NCBI GenBank assembly: GCA_002415855.1
Contig: DIAS01000115.1
Coordinates: forward strand, 7,453 to 69,002
Direction of reading: 5' to 3'
From: Bacteroidales bacterium UBA5072
GTDB lineage: Bacteria > Bacteroidota > Bacteroidia > Bacteroidales > UBA10428
Length of the DNA: 61,550 bases
Shown: positions 28,501 through 36,734 of the stretch, one piece after another
Position numbering within the stretch: position 1 is the first letter of the stretch
How the letters are laid out: each line of letters begins with the position of its first letter
The notes under the pieces: model-generated
Database searches by the model: none
Told to the model about the DNA's origin: nothing
What the model saw: only the letters and a program-made list of their open reading frames with translations
Translations under genes and position numbers: made by a program

Positions 28501-28645
28501 TGTAATATTCCTTCACCTCCTCATCATTCAGCTGCTGCTGCAGGAAGTTCTTGACATATTCCACCTGAGTGGATTCCACGCCTGCGTCCTGTTTTGCAAT
28601 TATTGCAAAAAGCTGCATCAGCGCTTTTAGAATCTCTTCGCTCAT
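25571..28645 (-). CDS. ABCG-type transporter fused to TerB-like N-terminus (ATPase plus permease)
   Basis: 1024 residues. Residues 1-150 are helical and TerB-like (ALMQLFAIIAKQD; VVVLVRLFEIVNADRKFTDQ). About 155-245 is a beta-rich segment like an FHA or sensor domain. The ABC domain has Walker A GASGAGKT (287-294), signature SGGQRKR (394-400) and Walker B ILFVDEP (413-419). A linker holds a CPTCG motif (possible metal site). ABC2/ABCG-type membrane helices follow, with a long extracytoplasmic loop (about 770-960) before the final helix. The substrate is unknown. It lies 59 bp downstream of siaC on the same strand, so it is possibly the effector end of the operon; this is inference. Confidence 0.85.
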   Translation of the reverse strand: MSEEILKALMQLFAIIAKQDAGVESTQVEYVKNFLQQQLNDEEVKEYYMLFRQYSGMEDADNGADNDEEKNSKKLTSVKDSVRILGLCKKINKTLTQKQKVVVLVRLFEIVNADRKFTDQRMQIINTVAEVFKVEKEEFSSIESFVISNEVNQLDDINILVINDKEEQLQFAKKIITKHLQANIFILKINSVDLYFLKYTGNEDLFLNGLPIRNDRIYLFANGSAVKLPKSAPVYYSDVMAHFLADTVSSQISYIARELEYKFPNGNVGIKDISFSETHGRLIGIMGASGAGKTTLLNMLCGVEPPSKGEVLINGIDLHKSREKLEGVIGLVPQDDLLIEELTVYQNLYYNAKLCFKDKTEEEIDGLVNKTLQNLGLYDRKDLKVGSPLKKMISGGQRKRLNIALELIREPSILFVDEPTSGLSSRDSENVMDLLRELALKGKLIFVVIHQPSSEIYKMFDKMIILDAGGHLIYYGNPVEAVMYFKRLDAQINSEVGECPTCGNVNPELIFNIIEAKVVDEFGNYTDARKVTPQQWEEHYKQLIKYTELKPGEDYPPKNLKIPDWFKQLRIYTVRDFLSKISNKQYVALSLLEAPVLGFILSAIIRYIEDPDSGKYIFRVNENIPIFIFMALIVALFLGLTVSAEEIFRDRKILKRERFLNLSRSSYLCSKIIILFAISAIQAFLFVAVANGFLGIRDMGFPYWFALFSTAAFANMLGLNISASFNSAVTIYILIPLVMIPMMILSGAMFSFDKLNRHVSRVDKVPVIAEIMVTKWSYEALMVHQYKDNKFMKNKLYAIEKEESQSDYKKVYWLPELFERLERIKNEVDNAGTVNMSASDLLVIANEIGKESMSNTDIAPFENLQELVPGKFNAQTAGMVYEYLSALDKYYGDKFQRISRQKENYFNYYLDRDPDAYNLLRDRYHNEGISDIVRKVYEKNKILEFNHELVQHYDPIYQDPYVGSIFALRTHFYSPVKPFLGKTFDTYWYNMIVIWLLTIFLYLALYFEWLKKLIDLSQRFNKKN

Positions 28646-28704
28646 TCAGGTACTGGGTTTGGAATGCTATTTAATGTTCGATGTTGTTTCAGGATGGATC
28701 ATGA

Positions 28705-29079
28705 TCAGTATGCGACCTGTTCAAACGGCACATCTACGATATCGGCATATTCCTCGCCGGCTTCAGCCATGTCCTCATCGTCTTCGGGGAAATGCCACCT
28801 GATAAGCACATCCTGGCCCTTTTCGTGCATTTCTTCCAGTTTCATGAGAATATCGAGCAGCAATTTGGAGGATGCCGTATTGAAATAGGTAAGTTTGAAA
28901 TTGAATATCGTTTTCTTATTGGGATTCTCCGAATATTCATTCAGCCAGTTTAAAACAGGTTCATAAAATGAACTGACATCCTCGGGCAGAGAACGACCGC
29001 TTATTTCCAGGATTTCATTCTCTGAATCGAGTATTATTTTTGGGGTGTCTTCTGTTCCTTGAATTTTGATTGTTTCCAT
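28705..29079 (-). CDS. siaC: SiaC family regulatory phosphoprotein
   Basis: 124 residues, DUF1987/SiaC family. It has the family hallmarks EDTPKIILDSENEILEISGR, SLPEDVSSFYEPVLNWL and LTYFNTASSKLLLDIL. Thr68 falls in the YFNTASSK segment, the position I recall as the phosphosite in Pseudomonas aeruginosa SiaC. SiaC is an anti-sigma-antagonist-like switch protein, phosphorylated by SiaB and dephosphorylated by SiaA. It lies 15 bp downstream of siaB. The usual partner, diguanylate cyclase SiaD, is not in the window, so the target here is unknown. Confidence 0.88.
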   Translation of the reverse strand: METIKIQGTEDTPKIILDSENEILEISGRSLPEDVSSFYEPVLNWLNEYSENPNKKTIFNFKLTYFNTASSKLLLDILMKLEEMHEKGQDVLIRWHFPEDDEDMAEAGEEYADIVDVPFEQVAY

Positions 29080-29094
29080 AGGTTACTTTATTTT

Positions 29095-29676
29095 TTAAAT
29101 GTCAGATCTTGAAATAGTTGATGTCAGGAGGAAAAAGGAAGTATCATCGGAGATGGGCAGGAAATGATATTCAAGTTCTTTGTTTGTTTTCCTTTTGATG
29201 TCAATAAACCCAAGACCGGCCCCACCTTTTTCCGACAATCTGCCTTCCTTCATCTGTCTCTTGTACAATTCCTTGAGTTCTTCCTTGTCCATCCTGTTAA
29301 TGTTTTCAAGCAATTCAGTAAGGTACTCAATTTTATCATTTTCTACAGCATTACCGGTTGTAACGCTGTATTCATTCTCGCCTTTACTGACCAGGAAAAT
29401 CCCTCTTCCGGAAAACAGGTAGTCGTTGGAAGTAAAATCATCTGCATGCTTGCTGATGTTCTGCAGACATTCTACCATAACGTGAAAAACCTTTCTTTGC
29501 ACGGAGTTTGGTTCATCTTCCTTGGACATGTTTGACTCTGTGAGAGATGTAAATGCCTTTGTGATCTGGTGGGTAATTTCACCCTCATACACCAAGGTAA
29601 TTTCATGGGCTTTCATGGATTTGTAGAATTCATATACAAATTCAAGGAAACCTTTCACATCTTTTTTGTTATCCAT
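29095..29676 (-). CDS. siaB: SiaB family protein kinase (DUF6272)
   Basis: 193 residues, a GHKL-like ATPase fold. The N-box-like motif is VMVECLQNISKHA (about 70-82) and the glycine-rich lid is SEKGGAGLGFIDIKRKT (about 150-165). The family phosphorylates SiaC. It sits between the PP2C phosphatase and siaC, 27 and 15 bp apart, the order phosphatase-kinase-substrate seen in SiaABC modules. Its intact glycine box contrasts with the weaker one in the paralogue at 8489. Confidence 0.88.
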   Translation of the reverse strand: MDNKKDVKGFLEFVYEFYKSMKAHEITLVYEGEITHQITKAFTSLTESNMSKEDEPNSVQRKVFHVMVECLQNISKHADDFTSNDYLFSGRGIFLVSKGENEYSVTTGNAVENDKIEYLTELLENINRMDKEELKELYKRQMKEGRLSEKGGAGLGFIDIKRKTNKELEYHFLPISDDTSFFLLTSTISRSDI

Positions 29677-29703
29677 AGGTCTTCTATTTTTGTTACAATA
29701 TTA

Positions 29704-32325
29704 CTAAAATTCAATTCCTATCAGTAAAACATCATCTATTTGTTTGCCATCACCTTTCCAAAGTTCGAAATCCTCGGCAAAGAGATTGCTGTATTTTTCA
29801 ACGGGCAGGTCCTTGTTCTCCAGGATCAGTTCACGTATCCGCTTCGGGGAATATTTCTTATCCTCAGGGCCTCCAAGCTGGTCGGGCAAACCGTCGGAGA
29901 AAAAGAAGACCTTATCACCACGTTTATACTTAATTGAATAGTTGGTGAAGTTTTCTTCCTCCTTCTTCCGGTGGGGAATACCCCCGATAGCTTTCCTGTC
30001 GCCCTTGTATTCTAAGAGTTCTCCGTTTCTCAGCAGATAAAGCGGCCTGTGTGCTCCTGCGAATTGCAGTTCTTTATCAATATGGTTCACCTTGCAGAAA
30101 GCAATGTCCATACCATCACGGGCTTCAGCTTCCTCACTTTCCTGTTTCAGGGTTTTACGCACCCCAAAATGCAGGAGATCACATACTTCTGCTGCAGTCA
30201 TCTTCCTGTCACGGTCTACAATGTTGTTTAGCAGGAAGTAACCGACAAACGATAACAGGGCTCCCGGAACACCATGCCCGGTGCAATCTACAACGGCAAT
30301 ATAAATATCATGGCCTCGTGTGAAGAACCAGGGGAAATCGCCGCTGACCACATCCCGGGGTTTATAGTAAATGAATGATTTCGGAAGGTACTCCCGTACT
30401 GACCGGATATCCGGAAGGATGGAACTTTGAATCCGCTGAGCATAATTAATAGAATCCTCAATTTTCCGGTTTTTATCCTGAATCTCGTGTTCAATTTGTT
30501 TGGCCTCCGTGATATCATGGCCGACAAACAGAATGGTCTCCAGTTCATTTTCATTGAATTCAGGAATGGCGGCAAAGCTCATGATCCGGTCCATTTGCAC
30601 ACCATCAATGACAGCAGGTATGGTAATTTCCGCTGATGTCTTGTTCGGATAGGATTTGATGGAATCGATGGTTTGCCTGAAATAGCTGAGCAGGACCTCT
30701 GAAATATTGATTTCTGAAAGCGTTTTGTTGATAAGATCCTTGGGATCGATATCCATAAAATTGTGAACGATGGGGTTGGCATAGAAAAACTGTCCAACCG
30801 TGCTTAAGCGGATAATCAGGTCGAGCGAATTCTCCGAAAGAGCCTGCATCTTGCTCTTTAGTCTTTCTTCGCGCTCGGCGCGTTTGCGTTCGGTTATATC
30901 GGTCGAGTTGATGATAATCCCTTCAATGGCAGGATCATTGAGCAGATTCCGTCCTGTTGCCTCCAGGAATATCTTCTGCCCGTTCTTTTTCATGTAGGTA
31001 TACTGTATGGTAACCGGCTCTGAAGGATTAGCAAGCAATTGCTTAAACATATTCCGCATGCTGGTCTCTCCTTTTCGCGTGAGCCGGTCAATGTCCTTTC
31101 CGCTCATCATTTCCTCGGGAGTGAAACCCAGGATCTTAATAACGGAAGGACTCTCATATTTCATCACCATGTTTTCATCATAAATGGCAATGATTTCTGA
31201 AGCATTCTCAAGCAGGGAGTACTGTCGTTTCTGGGCATTTTCGACTTCCTGAATTTGTTTTTCAAGGTGCTCGTTCGATTTCTTCAACTCTTCCTGCGTT
31301 GCCCTCATTTCTTCGGCATTCTGACGTAGTTCCTCTTCATTTTCCTGTAATTCAAGGGTCATCAGCTGTGATTCCTGTAAAAGTTTTTCAGTCCGCTGAT
31401 TGTTTTTGAGGTTGAAGAATGTCCTTGCTATGATCTCACCCAGTTCTTTTAACAAATCAATGGTGATGGACGGGATTTTTTCCTCCAGCGAAGCAAATTC
31501 CATTACACCCTGAAGTTTTTCGTCGGTGATAAGGGGAATCAGCAGTAAACTCCTGGGCTTCTGGTCACCCAGTATTCCGGAGGTGATGGTAACATAATCA
31601 TCGGGAATTTCGGTCCGGTATATATATTCCATTTCATACGCGCACTGCCCGATCAAGCCGTACCCAAGCCTGAATTCACCGGATTGGTACTTTCTTCGGT
31701 TGTAAGCGTAGGTAGCGGTTGAGGTAAGGGTTTTGCGTCCCTCATCGTAAATGTAAATAGCCCCCTGTATCAGTCTTGTATAGGCTACCAGGGTCCGGAT
31801 GATGCTGACCGATAGCTCATCAATTTTATTGTACTGCCGTAAAATGTCCGAAATGGTCTCCTTGCCATCTGCAATCCAGCTTTGCTCCGTTTCCTTTTTG
31901 TAATTCTTCAGCAGGTTATCACGCATCAGGAGAAGTGACTGCGCAAGAATATCATGGTCAGTGGAAATGGTCAGTTCTGAAAGATAATTACCTTCGCCGA
32001 TCTGTTTGGCAAAATCAGCCATTGCATTCATCCGGGCATCACTTTCGCTGATCCTGGATGCAAAGTAGCTCTTTTCCTTAATCCTGCGGCGATCGAGCAG
32101 GAATGTACCGGCTATGAAAAATAGCGGTAGGATATCAAAGATATACAACAGGGGATATTTCTGATGAACCTCTCCGATACCGGTAAAAGAGATCATTACC
32201 CTGCTATGCACGAATGCAATGATCCAGGCTGTCAGCAGAAACAGCAATCCTGTCACCAGAGCGGGGACGAAGGTCTCTGTTTTTAAGATATCCTGCAGGT
32301 TAATATTTTTGTTTTTTTCGTTCAT
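29704..32325 (-). CDS. membrane GAF-PAS-PP2C (SpoIIE/SiaA-type) phosphatase
   Basis: 873 residues. Two N-terminal membrane helices (about 17-40 and 45-65) come first, then a GAF domain (about 165-310; LVAYTRLIQGAIYIYD, YGLIGQCAYE), a coiled coil with QNAEEMRATQEELKKS, two PAS domains (about 365-480 and 495-615), and a C-terminal PP2C/SpoIIE phosphatase with GDFPWFF, VDCTGHGVPGALLSF and FFSDGLPDQLGGP supplying the metal-binding aspartates. It should dephosphorylate SiaC in response to signals read by the GAF/PAS domains. It follows the GAF gene by 3 bp and precedes siaB by 27 bp. Confidence 0.9.
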   Translation of the reverse strand: MNEKNKNINLQDILKTETFVPALVTGLLFLLTAWIIAFVHSRVMISFTGIGEVHQKYPLLYIFDILPLFFIAGTFLLDRRRIKEKSYFASRISESDARMNAMADFAKQIGEGNYLSELTISTDHDILAQSLLLMRDNLLKNYKKETEQSWIADGKETISDILRQYNKIDELSVSIIRTLVAYTRLIQGAIYIYDEGRKTLTSTATYAYNRRKYQSGEFRLGYGLIGQCAYEMEYIYRTEIPDDYVTITSGILGDQKPRSLLLIPLITDEKLQGVMEFASLEEKIPSITIDLLKELGEIIARTFFNLKNNQRTEKLLQESQLMTLELQENEEELRQNAEEMRATQEELKKSNEHLEKQIQEVENAQKRQYSLLENASEIIAIYDENMVMKYESPSVIKILGFTPEEMMSGKDIDRLTRKGETSMRNMFKQLLANPSEPVTIQYTYMKKNGQKIFLEATGRNLLNDPAIEGIIINSTDITERKRAEREERLKSKMQALSENSLDLIIRLSTVGQFFYANPIVHNFMDIDPKDLINKTLSEINISEVLLSYFRQTIDSIKSYPNKTSAEITIPAVIDGVQMDRIMSFAAIPEFNENELETILFVGHDITEAKQIEHEIQDKNRKIEDSINYAQRIQSSILPDIRSVREYLPKSFIYYKPRDVVSGDFPWFFTRGHDIYIAVVDCTGHGVPGALLSFVGYFLLNNIVDRDRKMTAAEVCDLLHFGVRKTLKQESEEAEARDGMDIAFCKVNHIDKELQFAGAHRPLYLLRNGELLEYKGDRKAIGGIPHRKKEEENFTNYSIKYKRGDKVFFFSDGLPDQLGGPEDKKYSPKRIRELILENKDLPVEKYSNLFAEDFELWKGDGKQIDDVLLIGIEF

Positions 32326-32328
32326 GGA

Positions 32329-33120
32329 TTATCGGGCAACAACTAGTTTATTTATTCTAATTCCGGCTTCGGAGGCAACCTTATTTAAGATCTTCCCGGT
32401 TGTTTCATCGGGTTTTTTAAAAGCTGCCAATTCCATAACGGCTATGCACTCATCCTGGAACATCACGGGTGTCAGAAGCAAAAAGCGGGGTTTCGAACTT
32501 CCGAGTCCTGATGATACTTTAAAGTAATCCTCAGGGACATCATAAAGCACCATCATTGATTTACTTGCTGCAACCTGTCCGGGAAGACCTTCCCCGATTC
32601 TGAACGATTGTGGTTTCCGGTCAGTAAGCGCATATTCTCCGGTTGCTTCAAATTGCTCATCATTTGTACCTTTCAAATAAAAGACTCCCTGAACAATTCC
32701 CATCTGTTTGGCCAGATTGCTGAGGATCCTGTTACACATTCCTGAAATTGTGCGCACATTTTTGAGACCGGAAAAAACAGAATCGACGGACTTATCAATA
32801 TCTTCCTCTGCAACTTTCTCATCACTTCTTTCAACATGGTTTCTTTTTTCAATTTCCTGCAGGATGTCCCCTTTGCCAGCTTCATAGGCTGATCTTTTAA
32901 TATTTTCAAGCTTCGAAGCATCGGATAATTGATGGGCCAGGAAAAACAAAACCAGACCTGATGCAAAGGACAACAGGCAGAAAACAACAACCCAGCCTTC
33001 GTGTTTCACATCACTGGCAAGCAGTGAGTTCCACAGTGCAGCAAAAGACAAAAGCAGCATCACTGTCATGGCAATGACGGCCAGGTAACTTATTTGTCTG
33101 TATTTCCTCAGGTTAATCAT
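32329..33120 (-). CDS. membrane-anchored GAF-domain protein
   Basis: 263 residues. Two N-terminal membrane helices (about 10-30 and 37-62), a charged linker, then one GAF domain (about 110-260) with NRILSNLAKQMGIVQGVFYL, GEGLPGQVAASKSM and LLTPVMFQDECIAVMELAAF. This GAF closely resembles those in the phosphatase next door and in the sensor at 34498, so all three may sense related ligands. No output domain is present. Its start overlaps the end of cheB by 8 bp, which implies translational coupling. Confidence 0.8.
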   Translation of the reverse strand: MINLRKYRQISYLAVIAMTVMLLLSFAALWNSLLASDVKHEGWVVVFCLLSFASGLVLFFLAHQLSDASKLENIKRSAYEAGKGDILQEIEKRNHVERSDEKVAEEDIDKSVDSVFSGLKNVRTISGMCNRILSNLAKQMGIVQGVFYLKGTNDEQFEATGEYALTDRKPQSFRIGEGLPGQVAASKSMMVLYDVPEDYFKVSSGLGSSKPRFLLLTPVMFQDECIAVMELAAFKKPDETTGKILNKVASEAGIRINKLVVAR

Positions 33121-33685
33121 TTGATTTACTCAACTTTTGTAGGAAACTGATTATTTGGTCTGTGCTATATACGAAATCCACCTTAGTAAGTTGCAGGGCT
33201 GATTGTGTCATTGTTTTGACCTCGCATTCATTTGGATCCTGAACAATGGCAATGCCTCCGTTATCATGCACTTTTTTCAGCCCATAAGCCCCATCTTTGT
33301 TTGCTCCGGAAAGGATTATCCCTACCAGTTTTTCCCGGTATGCATTAGCCGCTGTAATGAAAGACAAATCGATCGATGGCCTGGAGTGATTAACCGTATC
33401 TTCAGTTGACAAGGCTATCCTGTTGGCCAGTTCAACGTACATATGATAATTGGCCGGGGCCAGATAGGCTTTCCCGGGTTTAAGCAGTTCCTTGTCATAA
33501 GGTTCTTCAACAGGAATATTGGATTTAAGCGACAAGGCTTCCACAAAGCCTGAGCGGACATGTTTCAGCCGGTGAAGGCAAAGCAAGACAGGCACGGGAA
33601 AGTTCTTAGGTAATGAATTCAGGATCCTGGTAACAACCTGAAAACTTCCGGCCGATCCGCCTATTATGACTGCTTTGTATCCCAT
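33113..33685 (-). CDS. cheB: stand-alone CheB-type protein-glutamate methylesterase
   Basis: 190 residues, the catalytic domain only. It has IIGGSAGSFQVV (nucleophile Ser near residue 11), LLCLHRLKH (His near 37) and LSGANKDGAYGL (Asp near 130). The N-terminal receiver domain that controls classical CheB is absent, so there is no CheA phosphorylation input. It should remove methyl groups from, or deamidate, glutamyl side chains on a partner. It lies 4 bp downstream of the second cheR and overlaps the GAF gene. Confidence 0.88.
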   Translation of the reverse strand: MGYKAVIIGGSAGSFQVVTRILNSLPKNFPVPVLLCLHRLKHVRSGFVEALSLKSNIPVEEPYDKELLKPGKAYLAPANYHMYVELANRIALSTEDTVNHSRPSIDLSFITAANAYREKLVGIILSGANKDGAYGLKKVHDNGGIAIVQDPNECEVKTMTQSALQLTKVDFVYSTDQIISFLQKLSKSND

Positions 33686-33689
33686 GAGC

Positions 33690-34529
33690 TTAATTTAACA
33701 TTCTTTTACGGTACACGCTCTCAGCTTCATTGACAACTTCGAATTCTCTGCTTGTGCTAACACCGGATACTCTTTCGCGGATACCAAGCACAAGGTGACC
33801 GGAAACGGATAATGATCCGTACAACAATTGCAATATCTTGTCCTGCTGTGTAGGATTGTAATAGATGAGATTGTTTCTGAACAGGATCAGCTTAATATTT
33901 TGGGGTACGTTATCAAAATTAACATTTAGTTTCCTGAATTCAACATTAGCAATTAGTGAGGTATCGCGGATAATATTGTTTTTATCTGTCCTGTAATAGT
34001 CTGCTAATTCCCTGCTGCCATTGGCACGCTTATAATTCTCCTCCGATACTTCCAGCTTCTTCGGATCATATGTCCCTTTCTTTATGTATTCTAAGATCTT
34101 ATCACTGCTATAGGTGGCAGTAATTTGTACCTTGTCGGACAATCCCAGTTCGCTCAGCAAAATGGTCAGCGAAAATAATTCTCCACCCGAAACGCAGGCA
34201 GGCAGCCATATTTTAAATCTTCCCGTGTTTCTGTCAACAGTATCAGGAAAGTAGACTTCCCGGAGCCAGCGCCATAGTGAGGGGTCTCTGAACATTTCGG
34301 TAGAAGGGACGGCAGTTTCATACAGTATAGTATCGAGAAATTCAGACTCACTGTTGATCTTTTTGATCAGGCTTTCGAACGAGCTTATGGAATAAGTGCT
34401 CATCAGCCGTTCAAATCTTTGTTTCAAAGATGTCAATGCATAATTTGAAAAATCAAAGTCGTGGACCGATTTTATCGCTCTGATGATTTCCCGTATGTCA
34501 ACTATTCCCAATTCGGCCATCCGATGCAA
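33690..34529 (-). CDS. CheR-like methyltransferase, degenerate SAM site
   Basis: 279 residues with the two-domain CheR layout: helical N-terminus (FSNYALTSLKQRFERLM), STEMFRDPSLWRWL and a late RNNLIYYN motif. The SAM-binding loop reads LPACVSGGELFSL rather than the usual AGCSxGEExYS, and the acidic ATDI motif after strand 2 is replaced by ATYSSDK. This suggests weak or lost SAM binding. It may therefore be a structural or regulatory partner of the intact CheR encoded at 36735. The start overlaps the sensor gene by 23-32 bp (ATG at 34529 or 34520). Confidence 0.75.
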   Translation of the reverse strand: MHRMAELGIVDIREIIRAIKSVHDFDFSNYALTSLKQRFERLMSTYSISSFESLIKKINSESEFLDTILYETAVPSTEMFRDPSLWRWLREVYFPDTVDRNTGRFKIWLPACVSGGELFSLTILLSELGLSDKVQITATYSSDKILEYIKKGTYDPKKLEVSEENYKRANGSRELADYYRTDKNNIIRDTSLIANVEFRKLNVNFDNVPQNIKLILFRNNLIYYNPTQQDKILQLLYGSLSVSGHLVLGIRERVSGVSTSREFEVVNEAESVYRKRMLN

Positions 34530-36681
34530 AGTTTATGAATTTTACAGTCATCCCGTCGCGGTTGTGAACCGTGGTAAAATGTTGCAGCAATTTGTAAGTG
34601 ATCTTGCCGATTCTTATTTCATCCTGAACAGTAAGTCGCGTTTTTTTCTGCACATCATTCCAGAAGTGATGGTCAGGTTCGAGTGATCCGGCGAAGATTT
34701 CACGATGCCTGTGACCGACTATCTCATCCTTGGGTCGCCCCAGGAAATTACAGAACCTTTCATTGACATCGCGAATGATCCCGTCCAGGTCATATTCGAT
34801 CACAAACAAGGTCTGGTTGATGGCATCCGCAATCCCTTTGAATTCCTCCTCGCGGCGGCTTGATTCTTCCTGTGTGGCCTTTAATTCCTCCATATTCTGG
34901 CGCATCTCCTCTTCCTGCTCAGCCATTTCAAGGGCCTGTTGTTGTGATTTTTCAAGCAGATCAGCAGTTCTCTGGTTGTTCCTGGTATAAACGATGGTGG
35001 CGCCCAGACTGTTAGCTACTTCTTCGGCAAATGCAATTTCATGATCCTTGAATTTATTCAGGGAAGCGATCTCCAGAACGCCGATAATTTCATCTTCATG
35101 AAGCACCGGGACCAGCAAAAGGTTGTCAGGCAGTGTATCGCCTAAACCGGAAGTAATACTGATATAACCTGCAGGGATCTCGGTCAGGTTAATAGTTTGT
35201 TTTTCCCTTGCACAGGTTCCTACCAGTCCTTCCCCAAATGCAATGGAGGCCTGCAGGTATTTTTTCCGGTTGTAGGCAAATGCTGATATCAGGGTCAAAA
35301 CCGGAGCGGCAGCAGTGGTATCGTCATAAATAAAAAATCCGCCTTGTATGGCATTCAGATATTTGACGACTTCCCGGATAAAGGCATCGCCAAGTGCATT
35401 CAGGTCATTGCTTTTGGACCTTAGTGTATCACCGAACTTAGCCAGACCTTCATTGATATATCTTCTTTTCAGGTTTTCTTCTTCATTCTTTGATTGTTCC
35501 TTGGCCGTCTGCAGCAACTTTTGCTGGAGTTCGATCAATTCCCTGCCAAGATCATCGCTTTCCCCTGACATGGATAAGTGCGATTCGATGTTGCTTTCGT
35601 TAAGTGCTCGGGTAAAATCCACTTTGGCGCGTAAATCGGACACAAGCTTCTTAAGGGATTCCTGTAAAGTGATCAAATCCGGCAGCCTTGCGGGAGTAAG
35701 CTTTTCTTCTGGCAGTTCACCGCGGGATAATTTCATGGCATAGCCGCTGACAAGTTTCAGCGGATGAAATATACGGGTACCGGATATCCTATTAAAAAGA
35801 ATGATACACGTTGCAACAAATAAAAACAGGATGAAAAAACGAGACAGGTTCCACCAGAATCGTATTTTGACACCTGTATCATGGATCAGATTCCTGGCAT
35901 TGTCAAAGGTCAGGGGTAATTCTTTCAAGGATTCTGAGAGCCCGGCCATGATACCTTCTGTATTGGCTGAACCGATACGCTTGTCCAGCGCGATAAAACT
36001 ACCGGTTATGGCCATATAACTATCAAGATCGGCCATTTCAATGCCGCCTTCTTCGGGCAGGAGCTGGCTGCGGATTTCCTCACACCATACGGAAATATCC
36101 TCCAGAAAACGGGATTCATGCTGCAGCAGGTAGCTGGATTCAGCCTGTTTGATGAGGTAAAGTTTACGTGTAATTTCCGGGCCGGGGGGGTTGGAAACGG
36201 CCAGCATGCGACTGCTCAAATCCTGCCACCGCGATATAAGACCGCTTTTAAAACTGCCTCTTTCACGGGTCACCTGGAAGAGATCATTGAGGTTGTTGCC
36301 GAATCCGGTAAGTGCTTTGGCACAATCATCAAGTGAAGCCACAATGTCGGGATTCCTCTTCAGGTAACGGATGTTTCTGTATCCTTCGAGATTCTGTTCA
36401 ATGGCTGTGATGATTGATTTGGCTTCTGTTTCAGCGCTGCTGCTTGTGGAAACAAAGAATTGGTCTTCTTTATCAAAATTCAAAAGAAATTCTGCATGCA
36501 GGGCTGTGAGGCGTGTAATATACTTTTCTGTGTCTGCCAGTTTATTATGTAAGGCATCAATCTGCTGAAGAGGCCTGGTAAACAGCCAGTTAACAAAAAG
36601 GACCGCAGAAGCAAACAGGACAAACCAAAGGCCAAGAATGAATTTGTTGTTCATGGCAGGATTGTATGCTTTTATTTTCAT
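34498..36681 (-). CDS. HAMP-GAF-PAS membrane sensor without output domain
   Basis: 727 residues. TM1 is about 12-33; a helical extracytoplasmic domain of about 240 residues follows; TM2 (FFILFLFVATCIILF) is near 285-300; then HAMP (FHPLKLVSGYAMKLSRGELP). A helical region leads to a GAF domain (about 425-570; AFAYNRKKYLQ, FGEGLVGTCA). Next is a coiled coil with RQNMEELKATQEESSR, and a C-terminal PAS domain (about 615-725; LGRPKDEIVGHRHREIF). There is no kinase, cyclase or MCP hairpin. It may be the substrate of the neighbouring CheR/CheB; the EELKAT segment resembles half of a receptor methylation site (inference). Confidence 0.82.
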   Translation of the reverse strand: MKIKAYNPAMNNKFILGLWFVLFASAVLFVNWLFTRPLQQIDALHNKLADTEKYITRLTALHAEFLLNFDKEDQFFVSTSSSAETEAKSIITAIEQNLEGYRNIRYLKRNPDIVASLDDCAKALTGFGNNLNDLFQVTRERGSFKSGLISRWQDLSSRMLAVSNPPGPEITRKLYLIKQAESSYLLQHESRFLEDISVWCEEIRSQLLPEEGGIEMADLDSYMAITGSFIALDKRIGSANTEGIMAGLSESLKELPLTFDNARNLIHDTGVKIRFWWNLSRFFILFLFVATCIILFNRISGTRIFHPLKLVSGYAMKLSRGELPEEKLTPARLPDLITLQESLKKLVSDLRAKVDFTRALNESNIESHLSMSGESDDLGRELIELQQKLLQTAKEQSKNEEENLKRRYINEGLAKFGDTLRSKSNDLNALGDAFIREVVKYLNAIQGGFFIYDDTTAAAPVLTLISAFAYNRKKYLQASIAFGEGLVGTCAREKQTINLTEIPAGYISITSGLGDTLPDNLLLVPVLHEDEIIGVLEIASLNKFKDHEIAFAEEVANSLGATIVYTRNNQRTADLLEKSQQQALEMAEQEEEMRQNMEELKATQEESSRREEEFKGIADAINQTLFVIEYDLDGIIRDVNERFCNFLGRPKDEIVGHRHREIFAGSLEPDHHFWNDVQKKTRLTVQDEIRIGKITYKLLQHFTTVHNRDGMTVKFINFASDGRIGNS

Positions 36682-36734
36682 TTTCCCTTGTTTAGAAAAA
36701 TAATCTTTTGGTATTCAAATATATCGTAACTGAC

